A stretch of DNA of 64,000 bases, from contig JBARMB010000107.1 of NCBI GenBank assembly GCA_049802235.1, forward strand, positions 62,001 to 126,000. Reading direction: 5' to 3'. Shown here in pieces: positions 1-7,323 of the stretch (positions are counted from its first letter, which is position 1; the number at the start of each line of letters is the position of its first letter). The notes beneath the pieces were generated by a model. The model had not been told where the DNA came from. It worked only from the letters and a program-made list of their open reading frames with translations, and did no database searches. This stretch comes from VBDM01 sp049802235 (GTDB taxonomy: Bacteria; Pseudomonadota; Gammaproteobacteria; Burkholderiales; SG8-39). The translations under genes were made by a program, and so were the position numbers.

Positions 1-246
1 GCCCATCGCCACGGCGTTGGGTGTGGCAAAGAACACGACATCGCAGCGGACGAGATCCGCCTTCGCCGGGTCGGAAAACGCGAGCGCCACCGCGCCGCGC
101 AGGCTCGGGAAGAACTCGGCGACCGGCACGCCGGCTTCCTTGCGCGAGGTGATCACGGCGAGCTCGGCTTGCGGGTGCTGCGCGAGGATGCGCAGCAATT
201 CGATTCCCGTATAACCGGTCCCGCCGACGATACCGACCTTGATCAT
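1..246 (-). CDS. argC: N-acetyl-gamma-glutamyl-phosphate reductase, N-terminal part (runs off the window)
   Basis: ArgC reduces N-acetyl-glutamyl phosphate to the semialdehyde in arginine biosynthesis. About 82 residues are visible, read leftwards off the window edge. They begin MIKVGIVGGTGYTGIELLR, the NAD(P)-binding Rossmann start typical of ArgC, and later show a CDVVFFATPN stretch, also typical. Two in-frame ATGs exist (252 and 246). The one at 246 is preferred because a GAG core lies 8 nt upstream of it, while it is only 2 nt from the ATG at 252. It lies downstream of rplM-rpsI on the same strand but behind a rho-independent terminator, so it probably has its own promoter. The C-terminal catalytic domain is outside the window. 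Confidence 0.9.
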   Translation of the reverse strand, partial: MIKVGIVGGTGYTGIELLRILAQHPQAELAVITSRKEAGVPVAEFFPSLRGAVALAFSDPAKADLVRCDVVFFATPNAVAMG

Positions 247-423
247 ATTCATTTCTCAGTTTACCAGCCAAACTTGCCAGCAATCCGGGCCTCTTCCACG
301 CAGGCCGGTCTTGCGCGTCTTGGGTTGTGCACAAAATCACGCCGCATGATGCGCGACATCCTTCCTCGCAAAACGAACTCCTGCGTCGAGGGGCGGCCGC
401 GGACCCGCCAAGATTATGCCGAA

Positions 424-452
424 AACAAAAAAGCCGCCCGAAAGGCGGCTCT
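424..452 (-). terminator. Rho-independent terminator after rpsI
   Basis: A 7-bp GC-rich stem (AGCCGCC at 432-438 with GGCGGCT at 444-450, loop CGAAA) is followed on the minus strand by a run of T (complement of 424-431). It lies 22 nt past the rpsI stop and closes the rplM-rpsI operon. Confidence 0.88.
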
Positions 453-473
453 TTGGCGCCACGCTGAAAACAA

Positions 474-866
474 TCAGCGCTTGGAAAACTGTTTGCGCCG
501 CCGCGCCTTGTGCAGGCCGACTTTCTTCCGCTCCACCTCGCGGGCATCGCGGGTAACCAGCCCCGCCTTGCTGAGAACGGGCTTGAGCGCGGGATCGAAC
601 TCGATCAGCGCGCGAGTCAGGCCGTGGCGCACAGCGCCGGCCTGCCCGGACTCGCCGCCGCCGGAAACATTGATCTTGACGTCGAAGCTGGTGAGATGAT
701 TGGTGAGCGCCAGCGGCTGGCGCGCCACCATCTGCCCCGTCTCCCGCGCGAAGTACACGTTCGCGGGACGGTCGTTGACGATAAAGTTGCCCTTGCCGGA
801 CTTGATGAACACGCGCGCGACGGAACTTTTGCGCCGCCCGGTGCCGTAGTAGTAGTCGCCGATCAT
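474..866 (-). CDS. rpsI: 30S ribosomal protein S9
   Basis: 130 residues, the normal length for S9. The sequence carries the YGTGRRKSSVARV N-terminal motif and ends in the basic tail RRRKQFSKR, which reaches into the decoding region near P-site tRNA. The start codon overlaps the rplM stop (ATGA at 863-866), so the two are translationally coupled as in most bacteria. It is co-transcribed from the promoter upstream of rplM and ends at the terminator at 424-452. Confidence 0.98.
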   Translation of the reverse strand: MIGDYYYGTGRRKSSVARVFIKSGKGNFIVNDRPANVYFARETGQMVARQPLALTNHLTSFDVKINVSGGGESGQAGAVRHGLTRALIEFDPALKPVLSKAGLVTRDAREVERKKVGLHKARRRKQFSKR

Positions 867-1297
867 GCCTTGACCTCCAGAGCCTTGGGTTGCTGCGCCG
901 TATGCGGATGCTCGCCCTGCGCGTACACCTTCAGTTTCTTGAACATGGCGTAACCGAGCGGCCCTTTGGGCAGCATGCCTTTTACCGCGATCTCGAGCGC
1001 CCGCGTCGGAAAGCGCGCCTGCATCTTGCCGAAGCTGGTTTCGTAGACGCCGCCGGGGTAGGTGCTGTGGCGATAGTACTTTTTGCCTTTTTCCTTGTTC
1101 CCGGTGACGCGCACCTTGCCGGCGTTGACCACGACGATGTAATCGCCGGTGTCCACATGCGGGGTGAACTCCGGTTTGTGCTTGCCGCGCAGGCGGCGCG
1201 CGATCTCGGCGGCGAGCCGTCCCAGCACCTTGCCGCTGGCATCGACGAGATACCAGTCGCGCTTGACTTCGTGCGGTTTCGCGGAAAAGGTTTTCAT
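863..1297 (-). CDS. rplM: 50S ribosomal protein L13
   Basis: 144 residues, close to the 142 of E. coli L13. The beginning MKTFSAKPHEVKRDWYLVDA and the motif LRGKHKPEFTPHVDTGDY are diagnostic. L13 is an early-assembling large-subunit protein that binds 23S rRNA. It is the first gene of the rplM-rpsI operon. A near-consensus sigma70 promoter lies 40-68 bp upstream, giving a leader of about 33 nt with no obvious strong Shine-Dalgarno sequence. Confidence 0.98.
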   Translation of the reverse strand: MKTFSAKPHEVKRDWYLVDASGKVLGRLAAEIARRLRGKHKPEFTPHVDTGDYIVVVNAGKVRVTGNKEKGKKYYRHSTYPGGVYETSFGKMQARFPTRALEIAVKGMLPKGPLGYAMFKKLKVYAQGEHPHTAQQPKALEVKA

Positions 1298-1336
1298 GAG
1301 CAGATGCTGCTGCGCTCGTTCGGACGAAAGGGCGTG

Positions 1337-1365
1337 ATTTTATTGAAGAAGTAGCCCGATGTCAA
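1337..1365 (-). promoter_or_regulatory. Sigma70 promoter for rplM-rpsI
   Basis: On the minus strand TTGACA (1365-1360), a 17-bp spacer and TAAAAT (1342-1337): a perfect -35 and a 5/6 -10. Start predicted near 1330, about 33 nt before the rplM ATG. Confidence 0.8.
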
Positions 1366-1405
1366 ACATCTTGACTGAGACACGGAAGCATCCGCCGAAA
1401 ACGGC

Positions 1406-1512
1406 AAAAAAAAGCGCAACCCCGAAGGGTTGCGCTAAATTCCACCAAAGGAGGAGGGTGGAGGAGACAAATCTTGGAGCGTTCCGCCTGCATTCAATTG
1501 AACACTCGCTAC
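1406..1512 (-). ncRNA. Predicted small RNA with anti-Shine-Dalgarno loop
   Basis: A ~107 nt transcription unit without a protein-coding frame. A promoter (TTGCAA-17-CATAAT) sits just upstream and a rho-independent terminator ends it: 10-bp stem 1427-1436/1413-1422, CGAA loop, then eight T. In between are two more hairpins. Hairpin 1 pairs 1501-1507 with 1477-1483 (7 bp, one G-U). Hairpin 2 pairs 1457-1462 with 1441-1446 (TCCACC/GGTGGA), and its ten-base loop reads CUCCUCCUUU, complementary to GGAGG ribosome-binding sites. A second UCUCCUCC lies just 5' of hairpin 2. This resembles known sRNA families that display CCUCC motifs in loops (I recall such families in Burkholderiales and a toxic anti-SD sRNA in Betaproteobacteria). 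Membership in a named family is not established here. All structure is by inspection. Confidence 0.62.
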
Positions 1513-1518
1513 AGTTGC

Positions 1519-1547
1519 ATTATGAAAGCATCGTTTGTGCATTGCAA
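1519..1547 (-). promoter_or_regulatory. Promoter of the predicted small RNA
   Basis: Minus-strand TTGCAA (1547-1542; 4/6 to consensus), exactly 17 bp, then CATAAT (1524-1519; 5/6). Transcription would start around 1510-1512. The -35 box overlaps one copy of a duplicated 10-mer (1537-1567), so an activator or repressor could act here. An AT-rich tract (1565-1650) upstream could serve as an UP element. Confidence 0.6.
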
Positions 1548-1567
1548 GAAGTTTTTGGTGCATTGCA
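1537..1567. promoter_or_regulatory. Tandem GTGCATTGCA operator-like repeat
   Basis: The 10-mer GTGCATTGCA occurs at 1537-1546 and again at 1558-1567, a 21-bp (two helical turn) repeat. It contains the dyad TGCA-T-TGCA. It overlaps the -35 of the predicted sRNA. TGC/GCA-type sites are reminiscent of PhaR (polyhydroxybutyrate regulator) sites, but that assignment is only a guess. Confidence 0.45.
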
Positions 1568-1775
1568 GTACAAATTATTTAATCTGAACATGATCAAAAT
1601 TAATTAACTTAAAAAATAAACAACTTATTTAATTAAATCAAATAGATAACTTCGAATCCCCGATTCCGCCCCGCCCGGCACCCGGTCAGTATCTCAAGCG
1701 GGTTTACTTTGCTGCGCAGCACAATGGCAGAGATTCTCCGGGGTCGGCTAGAATCCGGCTGAAGGAGAGCACATC

Positions 1776-2198
1776 ATGGAATGCAAAGTAAAGTGGACCG
1801 GCGGCGACGGCATGAGTTTCGTCGCCGAGACCGGCAGCGGTCATGCTTTCGTCATGGACGGCGCCGTCGACGGCGGCGGGCACAACCTCGGTCCGCGGCC
1901 GATGGAGACCGTGCTCGCGGGCACCGGCGGCTGCACCGCCTACGACGTGGTGCTGATCCTCAGAAAAAGCGGGCAGCCTGTCTCCGGCTGCGAAGTGCGG
2001 CTGGTTTCCGAGCGCGCCGAGACCGACCCCAAGGTGTTTACCAAAATCCACATGCATTTCATCGTGCGCGGCAGGGGCCTGAAGCCGTCGATGGTCGAGA
2101 ACGCCATCAAGCTTTCGCACAACAAGTACTGCTCGGCTACGATCATGCTCGGCAAAACCGCCGCGATCACGCACGACTACGAGATCGTAGCCGACTGA
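1776..2198 (+). CDS. OsmC/YhfA-family protein, probable thiol peroxidase-like
   Basis: 140 residues of the OsmC fold family. The two family cysteines are present: Cys53 in GTGGCTAYDV and Cys119 in NKYCSA. In OsmC/Ohr proteins these form the peroxidatic/resolving pair that reduces organic hydroperoxides. The sequence resembles the YhfA-like branch more than Ohr, and the physiological substrate of that branch is not well defined. AAGGAG 8 nt before the ATG supports the start. A TAGAAT box at 1749-1754 could be its -10, which would give a very short leader. It stands alone between the sRNA region and a convergent lipoprotein gene. Confidence 0.88.
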   Translation: MECKVKWTGGDGMSFVAETGSGHAFVMDGAVDGGGHNLGPRPMETVLAGTGGCTAYDVVLILRKSGQPVSGCEVRLVSERAETDPKVFTKIHMHFIVRGRGLKPSMVENAIKLSHNKYCSATIMLGKTAAITHDYEIVAD

Positions 2199-2233
2199 AT
2201 CCCGGCGGAGATCCGCTTCGCTCGCCGCAGCGG

Positions 2234-2566
2234 CTAATTGTCCGGGCTGCTGTAATAGTCCTGGTCGAAAGACTGGGTGTGGTACTTCAAGATCCCCCGG
2301 GTATCGAAGTGCGCCAGCGCCTTCATGCGCGTCTGATAGTCCAGATAGCTGTACTCCCACACTTCTTCCTCCAGGCGGGGAAAATTGAACGTCCAGTGCG
2401 GCTTGCCGACAATGTTTTGCACTTCGGCTTTTGCCATTCCCGGCTTCAGCTGCCGAAAATCGGCATCGTGCAGCGTCCAGAAAGGCCTGATCCCGGGATC
2501 GATGGCGCAACCGCCGAACGCAACAACAGCTGCAGCCACGGCAAGGAACCTGGCAGCGTTTGTCAT
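2234..2566 (-). CDS. Small BamE/OmlA-like outer-membrane lipoprotein
   Basis: 110 residues. The N-terminus is a lipoprotein signal: a hydrophobic stretch and a lipobox ending in FGGC, with the modified Cys near position 20. After it comes one SmpA/OmlA-type domain (LKPGMAKAEVQNIVGKP, then a WEYSYLDYQ strand), the fold of BamE. It is not BamE itself by sequence or context. Similar small BamE-like lipoproteins are common and uncharacterised. It converges with the OsmC-like gene and lies 3' of coq7 on the same strand, separated by ~150 bp. A GGAGG sequence just upstream of the ATG supports the start. Confidence 0.8.
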   Translation of the reverse strand: MTNAARFLAVAAAVVAFGGCAIDPGIRPFWTLHDADFRQLKPGMAKAEVQNIVGKPHWTFNFPRLEEEVWEYSYLDYQTRMKALAHFDTRGILKYHTQSFDQDYYSSPDN

Positions 2567-2713
2567 GATTGCCTCCTTTGGGAAAATCGATAACCGCGCC
2601 CGGTAAACAACTTCAATACCTTGCTTATTCCCGGGCCGAAGAACGGCCTGTCGGCAATCCGGCGTCCTGCGGCGTGGGCGCCGATCAAAGCCCTCGAAAT
2701 TCCGCGCGATGCT

Positions 2714-3358
2714 TCAGATCCAGTAAGTCGATCCGGTCATGACGCCGGCGCTCAGCGCCATGCCGCGCTTCACGCACTCCGGCAGCTCGCGCGCGCCCAG
2801 TGCCTGGGCGGTGCGGGCGTGCCCGACCTCTTCGCGCTGCATCGTCTCGATGACCGCGCGGGTTGCCGCGTCCCGCGGGCTCAGGCGATCGAGGTGGCCT
2901 TGCAGGTGCCGCTCGACCTGCCTCTCGGTCTCGGCGAGAAAGCCGAGGTTCCAGTCGTCGCCGAGCTTGCCGGCGAGAAAGCCGAGCGCGAGCGAGCCGG
3001 CATACCAGAGCGGGTCGAGCAGGCTCGGGCGGCCGCCGAGCTCGCGGATCCGCTGCGCGCTCCAGGCGAGGTGGTCGGCTTCTTCGCGCGCCGCGCGTTC
3101 CAGCGCCGCCTTGATCCGGCTGTCGGAAGAGGCCAGCGCCTGGCCCTGATACAGCGCCTGCGCGCAGACTTCGCCGCAGTGATTGACGCGCATCAGCGCC
3201 GCCGCATGGCGCCGCTCGGCGTCGCTCAGGAGCGGCGGATGATCCTCCGCGCGCGGCATGGCGCGGGCAGCCTGCGCCGCGCCCGAGAGCGTGCGCACGA
3301 CCTTGTCGAATTCGATGATGGCGCGGTCGATGTCCTGCATGGCGCGGCTTTCGCTCAA
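2714..3358 (-). CDS. coq7: Coq7-type demethoxyubiquinone hydroxylase (UbiF-equivalent)
   Basis: 214 residues. It catalyses C6 hydroxylation of the ubiquinone precursor (2-polyprenyl-3-methyl-6-methoxy-1,4-benzoquinone monooxygenase). The carboxylate-bridged di-iron ligands are visible: Glu63 in NHCGEVC, Glu93 and His96 in REEADH, Glu145 in LAETERQ, Glu177 and His180 in REEVGH. Length and ligand spacing match bacterial Coq7, used by many betaproteobacteria in place of the flavoprotein UbiF. Two flavin-dependent UbiH-family genes elsewhere in the window could do the C1 and C5 hydroxylations. It is monocistronic by appearance. Confidence 0.95.
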   Translation of the reverse strand: MSESRAMQDIDRAIIEFDKVVRTLSGAAQAARAMPRAEDHPPLLSDAERRHAAALMRVNHCGEVCAQALYQGQALASSDSRIKAALERAAREEADHLAWSAQRIRELGGRPSLLDPLWYAGSLALGFLAGKLGDDWNLGFLAETERQVERHLQGHLDRLSPRDAATRAVIETMQREEVGHARTAQALGARELPECVKRGMALSAGVMTGSTYWI

Positions 3359-3421
3359 TACCGTAAATCCGGAAGCACGGTTTCGATGTTACGCCTGCCG
3401 GCCGGGTTGCGGACGGCGGGC

Positions 3422-3451
3422 AAAAAAAACGGGCGCCCGAAGGCGCCCGTT
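3422..3451 (-). terminator. Rho-independent terminator after the porin gene
   Basis: A 10-bp stem (AACGGGCGCC at 3428-3437 with GGCGCCCGTT at 3442-3451, CGAA tetraloop) is followed on the minus strand by a T run (complement of 3422-3427). It lies ~35 nt beyond the porin stop. Confidence 0.88.
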
Positions 3452-3485
3452 CGATACGACTCAACGACTAACCGATGGGCACCGA

Positions 3486-4727
3486 TCAGAAGTTGTGGAT
3501 GATGCCGACAGCAATGATCTTCGGGTCGGCGCCGACGCTGCCCGAGGGCAGGCCTGCCACGCCGTTACCGCTCGCCGAAGTATACGAACCGCCGGTGTAG
3601 TCCATGTTGTAGTTGGTGCCGTTGGTGATTGCGTTATAAGTGGCGTAGGCCGCAGTGCGCTTCGACATCAGCAGGCGGGCGCCGAACATGTACGCAGTCG
3701 CGGTGGTGTCGTCGCAATTGGCGGAAACCTGGCAGCCGGAGATCTTGGCGACCTTACCCACCTGGGCGAGCAACTGGACGTTGCCGACCACGTGCTCCCA
3801 GTTGACGCCAATCGCGGTCTGCGACAGGCTCGTCGCCGTGCCTTCCACCACGGTGTTGTACGAACCGGCGGTCGCAGTCGCGCCACTCGGCGCCCCCTGC
3901 AGATTGATCCCCGACGGGGAGTCAACCGTGGTTTTCACGTAGATCAGGGAGATCTGGCCACCCGGTGCGTACATCCAGCCGCCGCGAAGCTTCAGCCCGG
4001 TGTTGGAAGCCGCAGAAGTCGTTGCCCCCGCCGCGCCGGTGTTCTTCGTATAGTCGAATCCCCAGCCGGCCGGGCCATGCTGGCCTTGCACCGTGAGACC
4101 GACGAGATTGGCGCCGGTGTTTGCGGCGGCCGCTGCAGCTTCCGAGTTCGTGCCGTAGCTCACGATCGCGGTGACGCCGCTCATCGTCGGGCTGGTGTAC
4201 TGCACCAAGTTGCTCTGGCGGGCCACACCCACGCTCATGCCGCGGCCGAAGGAGCCGCTGAAGAACGGAATGCCGGTGTTGACGTAGTTGGCGGCGGTCT
4301 GCTCCAGCCCGTAATTTGCCCACCACACGTTGCTGCGGCCGAAGGTGATCTGGCCCGCGCTGCTGCTCGCCAGGCCGACATGGCCGATACGCGAGCTCAG
4401 GGTGCCGGAAGACGGGTTAGCGGCGCCGCTTTGGCCGTTTGTGCCGCCGGTATCGATGTTGACGCCCGACTCCATCAGGAAAACGGCCTTGAGGCCGCCA
4501 CCCAGATCTTCACTGCCGGTAACGCCGAGACGCGACGAGTTGTCGAAGACGCGTGTGCGCGACTTCCAGTCGCCCGCGCCGTTGGCCGCGGTAGCACCCG
4601 TGGCGCTGTACTGGTCCACGCCCAGGTTGGCGCGTCCGTAAATCTGGACGTTGGCCGTATCGGCCAGAGCGATTGCGGGAGCCGCAAGCGCGCCGGCGAC
4701 GGCGACTGCCATCAATTTCTTGTTCAT
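3486..4727 (-). CDS. Gram-negative trimeric porin
   Basis: 413 residues. Residues 1-22 are a signal peptide (MNKKLMAVAVAGALAA... with cleavage after ALA). The mature protein begins with the first beta strand of the betaproteobacterial porin family (VQIYGRANLGVD) and contains the SSRLGVTGSEDLGGGLKAVFLMES block that leads to constriction loop 3. It ends in Phe, the BamA recognition residue. Extracellular loops are rich in Ala, Thr, Ser and Gly. Two cysteines (SGCQVSANCDD) may form a loop disulfide. AGGAGA upstream supports the start. Substrate selectivity cannot be read from sequence. A promoter and a terminator flank it, so it is expressed alone. Confidence 0.93.
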   Translation of the reverse strand: MNKKLMAVAVAGALAAPAIALADTANVQIYGRANLGVDQYSATGATAANGAGDWKSRTRVFDNSSRLGVTGSEDLGGGLKAVFLMESGVNIDTGGTNGQSGAANPSSGTLSSRIGHVGLASSSAGQITFGRSNVWWANYGLEQTAANYVNTGIPFFSGSFGRGMSVGVARQSNLVQYTSPTMSGVTAIVSYGTNSEAAAAAANTGANLVGLTVQGQHGPAGWGFDYTKNTGAAGATTSAASNTGLKLRGGWMYAPGGQISLIYVKTTVDSPSGINLQGAPSGATATAGSYNTVVEGTATSLSQTAIGVNWEHVVGNVQLLAQVGKVAKISGCQVSANCDDTTATAYMFGARLLMSKRTAAYATYNAITNGTNYNMDYTGGSYTSASGNGVAGLPSGSVGADPKIIAVGIIHNF

Positions 4728-4813
4728 CGAATGGTTCTCCTCTTTGATTGACTTTCACTTTCAGACAGCCGGCCTGCGCCGTCCGCTTTACCCTCTTTTC
4801 GAGAGTTGTTGCA

Positions 4814-4842
4814 ATTCTGCCCATCAACCCCCCCGTTCTCAA
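4814..4842 (-). promoter_or_regulatory. Promoter of the porin gene
   Basis: Minus-strand TTGAGA (4842-4837), 17 bp including a run of seven G, then CAGAAT (4819-4814). Predicted start near 4807, leaving an ~80 nt leader, a length often targeted by regulatory RNAs in porin mRNAs. Farther upstream (4880-4900) lies a TTGTTG/CAACAA inverted repeat in AT-rich DNA. Confidence 0.55.
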
Positions 4843-4930
4843 GCAAAAGAGTGAATTTTTTCTCTTAATCGACAAGGTCTTGTTGCATTTTTACAACAAT
4901 AGGAACCGATGAAATAAAAGTGCTTATAAA

Positions 4931-5725
4931 TCAATTTGTTGTAAACATGCGCTTCAGCTCCGCTCCAGGGTCGTCAACGCGCATGAAAGCCTCTCCCACC
5001 AGGAAGGCATGGACCCCCTGTTGTCGCATCGCTGCCACATGCTCCGGGGCGACAATCCCGCTCTCGGTGACGACCAGCCGCGCCGCTGGCACATGGGGAA
5101 GCAGGCCGAGCGTCGTATCGAGCGAGGTCGCGAAGGTGCGCAGGTTGCGGTTGTTGATGCCGATGAGCGGCGTGGCGAGCTCCAGCGCCGCGTCGAGTTC
5201 GGCGCGATCGTGCACCTCGGCCAGCACCGCCATGCCGAGGCCGGCCGCGACCGCTTCCAGCTCGCGCATCTGCGGCGTTTCGAGCGCGGCGACGATCAGC
5301 AGGATGCAGTCGGCGCCCAGGGTGCGCGACTGGTACACCTGATAGGGCTCGATGATGAAATCCTTGCGCAGCGCCGGCAACGCGCAGGCCGAGCGCGCGG
5401 CGGCGAGATGTTCGGCGCGGCCCTGGAAAAACCGCTCGTCAGTGAGCACTGACAGGCAGGCGGCGCCGTGCCGCGCATAGGACCGCGCGATCGCCGCCGG
5501 ATCGAACGCTTCGCGCAACAGGCCCCGGCTCGGGCTCGCCTTCTTGATCTCGGCGATCACCGCCGGCAGCCCGGCCGCGATCTTGGCCCGCAGGGCGCCG
5601 GTAAAGTCGCGCGGCTTTTCCGCCGCCTCCGCTTCACGTCTCACCGCGGCCGGATCGCGGCGCTGCTTTGCCTGCGCGATTTCCTCCGCCTTGGCGGCGA
5701 GAATTTTTTCGAGAATGTCAGCCAC
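4931..5725 (-). CDS. trpC: Indole-3-glycerol phosphate synthase
   Basis: 264 residues, a monofunctional TIM-barrel IGPS that closes the indole ring in tryptophan synthesis. Family motifs present: VIAEIKKASPSRG near residues 56-68, LRKDFII (catalytic Lys), LIGINNRNL and VTESGI. Its start overlaps the trpD stop by 8 bp, so it is the last gene of trpE-G-D-C. TrpF, trpB and trpA are not in the window, a split trp arrangement common in Proteobacteria. No GC-rich terminator was found between it and the porin promoter region. Confidence 0.97.
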   Translation of the reverse strand: MADILEKILAAKAEEIAQAKQRRDPAAVRREAEAAEKPRDFTGALRAKIAAGLPAVIAEIKKASPSRGLLREAFDPAAIARSYARHGAACLSVLTDERFFQGRAEHLAAARSACALPALRKDFIIEPYQVYQSRTLGADCILLIVAALETPQMRELEAVAAGLGMAVLAEVHDRAELDAALELATPLIGINNRNLRTFATSLDTTLGLLPHVPAARLVVTESGIVAPEHVAAMRQQGVHAFLVGEAFMRVDDPGAELKRMFTTN

Positions 5726-6752
5726 GGCCGAGAAGCTGGGTGTGCTTCACGAACTGGTCGAGCTTGGCGCGCGCGGCGCCGCTCTTGATGATCCCGAAGG
5801 CCCGCTCGACGCCGTCCCCGAAGGTCGGCGCCTTGCCCGAGACGTAGATCGCAGCGCCGGCGTTGAGCGCGACGATGTCGCGCGGCGCGCCGGCCTGGTC
5901 CTCCAGCGCCGCGATCACCATGGCGCGCGACTCCTCGACGCTGGCCACCCGCAGCGCGCGGGGATCGTGCACCGGCAGTCCGACCTTCTCGGGATGGAAC
6001 AGGTATTCATCGATCCTGCCGTCCTTCAGCTCGCCGATCATGGTCTGGCCGCTGATGGAGATTTCGTCCAGCCCCTCGAGGCCGTAGACGGTCAGCGCGC
6101 GGCGCGCGCCCAGCCGCTGCAGCACGCGCACCTGGATGCCCACCAGGTCGGGGTGAAACACGCCCATCACCTGCGTCGGCGCGCCGGCCGGATTGGTGAG
6201 AGGACCGAGGATGTTGAAAATGGTGCGCACGCCGAGCTCGCGCCGCACCGGGGCGGCGTGCTTCATCGCCGCATGGTGGTGGGGCGCGAACATGAAGCCG
6301 ACGCCGACCTCGTCGATGCAGCGTCCCACCTGCTCGGGCTTCAGGTTGATGTCGGCCCCAAGCGCCTCGAGCACGTCGGCGCTGCCCGATTGCGACGACA
6401 CGGCGCGGTTGCCGTGCTTGGCCACGCGCGCGCCGGCCGCGGCGCAGACGAACATCGCCGCGGTGGAAATGTTGAAGGTGTGGGCGCCGTCGCCGCCGGT
6501 GCCGACGATGTCGACGAGATTCTCCGGGTCCTTCACCGTGACGCGGGTGGCGAGCTCGCGCATCACCTGGGCGGCGGCGGTGATCTCGCCGATGGTCTCT
6601 TTTTTCACCCGCAGGCCGATGGTGATCGCCGCGATCATCACCGGCGACATCCGGCCGCTCATGATCTGGCGCATCAGGTCGAGCATTTCGTCGTGGAAGA
6701 TCTCGCGGTGCTCGATGACCCGCGTCAGCGCCTCCTGGGGGGTAAAACTCAT
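5718..6752 (-). CDS. trpD: Anthranilate phosphoribosyltransferase
   Basis: 344 residues. It transfers phosphoribosyl from PRPP to anthranilate. The glycine-rich PRPP loop VDIVGTGGDGAHTFNIST and the NRAVSSQSGSADVLEALG segment are characteristic. A GGAGG lies 4 nt before the ATG, and the start codon overlaps the trpG stop (ATGA, 6749-6752). It is not fused to trpG, unlike the E. coli arrangement. Confidence 0.97.
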   Translation of the reverse strand: MSFTPQEALTRVIEHREIFHDEMLDLMRQIMSGRMSPVMIAAITIGLRVKKETIGEITAAAQVMRELATRVTVKDPENLVDIVGTGGDGAHTFNISTAAMFVCAAAGARVAKHGNRAVSSQSGSADVLEALGADINLKPEQVGRCIDEVGVGFMFAPHHHAAMKHAAPVRRELGVRTIFNILGPLTNPAGAPTQVMGVFHPDLVGIQVRVLQRLGARRALTVYGLEGLDEISISGQTMIGELKDGRIDEYLFHPEKVGLPVHDPRALRVASVEESRAMVIAALEDQAGAPRDIVALNAGAAIYVSGKAPTFGDGVERAFGIIKSGAARAKLDQFVKHTQLLGRG

Positions 6753-7321
6753 GCGGCCTCCTGTTGCAGGAAATTCTTCAAAAGGGCGTGGCCGTGCTCG
6801 GTGAGGAAGGACTCGGGGTGGAACTGCACGCCCTCGACCGGAAATTCACGGTGGCGCACGCCCATGATCTCGCCGTCCGCAGTCCAGGCGGTCACCTCCA
6901 GGCAATCCGGGAGGCTCGCGCGTTCGATTGCCAGCGAATGATAGCGCGTGGCAATGAAAGGGCTGGGCAAACCAGCGAACACGCCCTGCCCGGCATGCGC
7001 GATGGGCGAGGTCTTGCCGTGCATCAGCGTGTGCGCGTGCACGACCTTGCCGCCGTAGGCCTGGCCGATCGCCTGGTGCCCGAGGCAGACGCCGAGGATC
7101 GGCACCTTGCCGCCGAAAGCGCGGATCAGCGGCACCGAAATGCCCGCCTCGCCGGGCGAACAAGGCCCCGGGGAAATGACGATATGCGCGGGCGCGAGCG
7201 CGGCGGCTTCCTCCAGCGTGATCTCGTCGTTGCGCACCACTTTCACACCGGCGCCGAGTTCGCCGAGATACTGGACGAGGTTGTAGGTAAAGCTGTCGTA
7301 GTTGTCGATCATCAGCAGCAC
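6749..7321 (-). CDS. trpG: Anthranilate synthase component II (glutamine amidotransferase)
   Basis: About 190 residues, class I glutamine amidotransferase that supplies ammonia to TrpE. It may also serve p-aminobenzoate synthase. Catalytic Cys79 sits in GVCLGHQAIG and the His/Glu pair in VQFHPES. The GTG at 7321 is chosen as start because GGAGG lies 7 nt upstream, inside the end of trpE. The ATG at 7312 is an alternative that gives MIDNYDSF directly. There are 2 nt between the trpE stop and this start. Confidence 0.93.
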   Translation of the reverse strand: MLLMIDNYDSFTYNLVQYLGELGAGVKVVRNDEITLEEAAALAPAHIVISPGPCSPGEAGISVPLIRAFGGKVPILGVCLGHQAIGQAYGGKVVHAHTLMHGKTSPIAHAGQGVFAGLPSPFIATRYHSLAIERASLPDCLEVTAWTADGEIMGVRHREFPVEGVQFHPESFLTEHGHALLKNFLQQEAA

Positions 7322-7323
7322 GC

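Noticed and set aside
1447..1468. GGAGGAGGG purine run on the plus strand as a ribosome-binding site
   Set aside because: No ATG frame of usable length follows; the only candidate is a TTG frame of ~35 codons. The complementary strand forms ordered hairpins with a terminator, a better explanation.
1359..1607. Plus-strand 82-codon frame in the rplM/osmC gap
   Set aside because: It crosses the rplM promoter, the sRNA terminator and the sRNA hairpins, has no ribosome-binding site at its start and no similarity I recognise.
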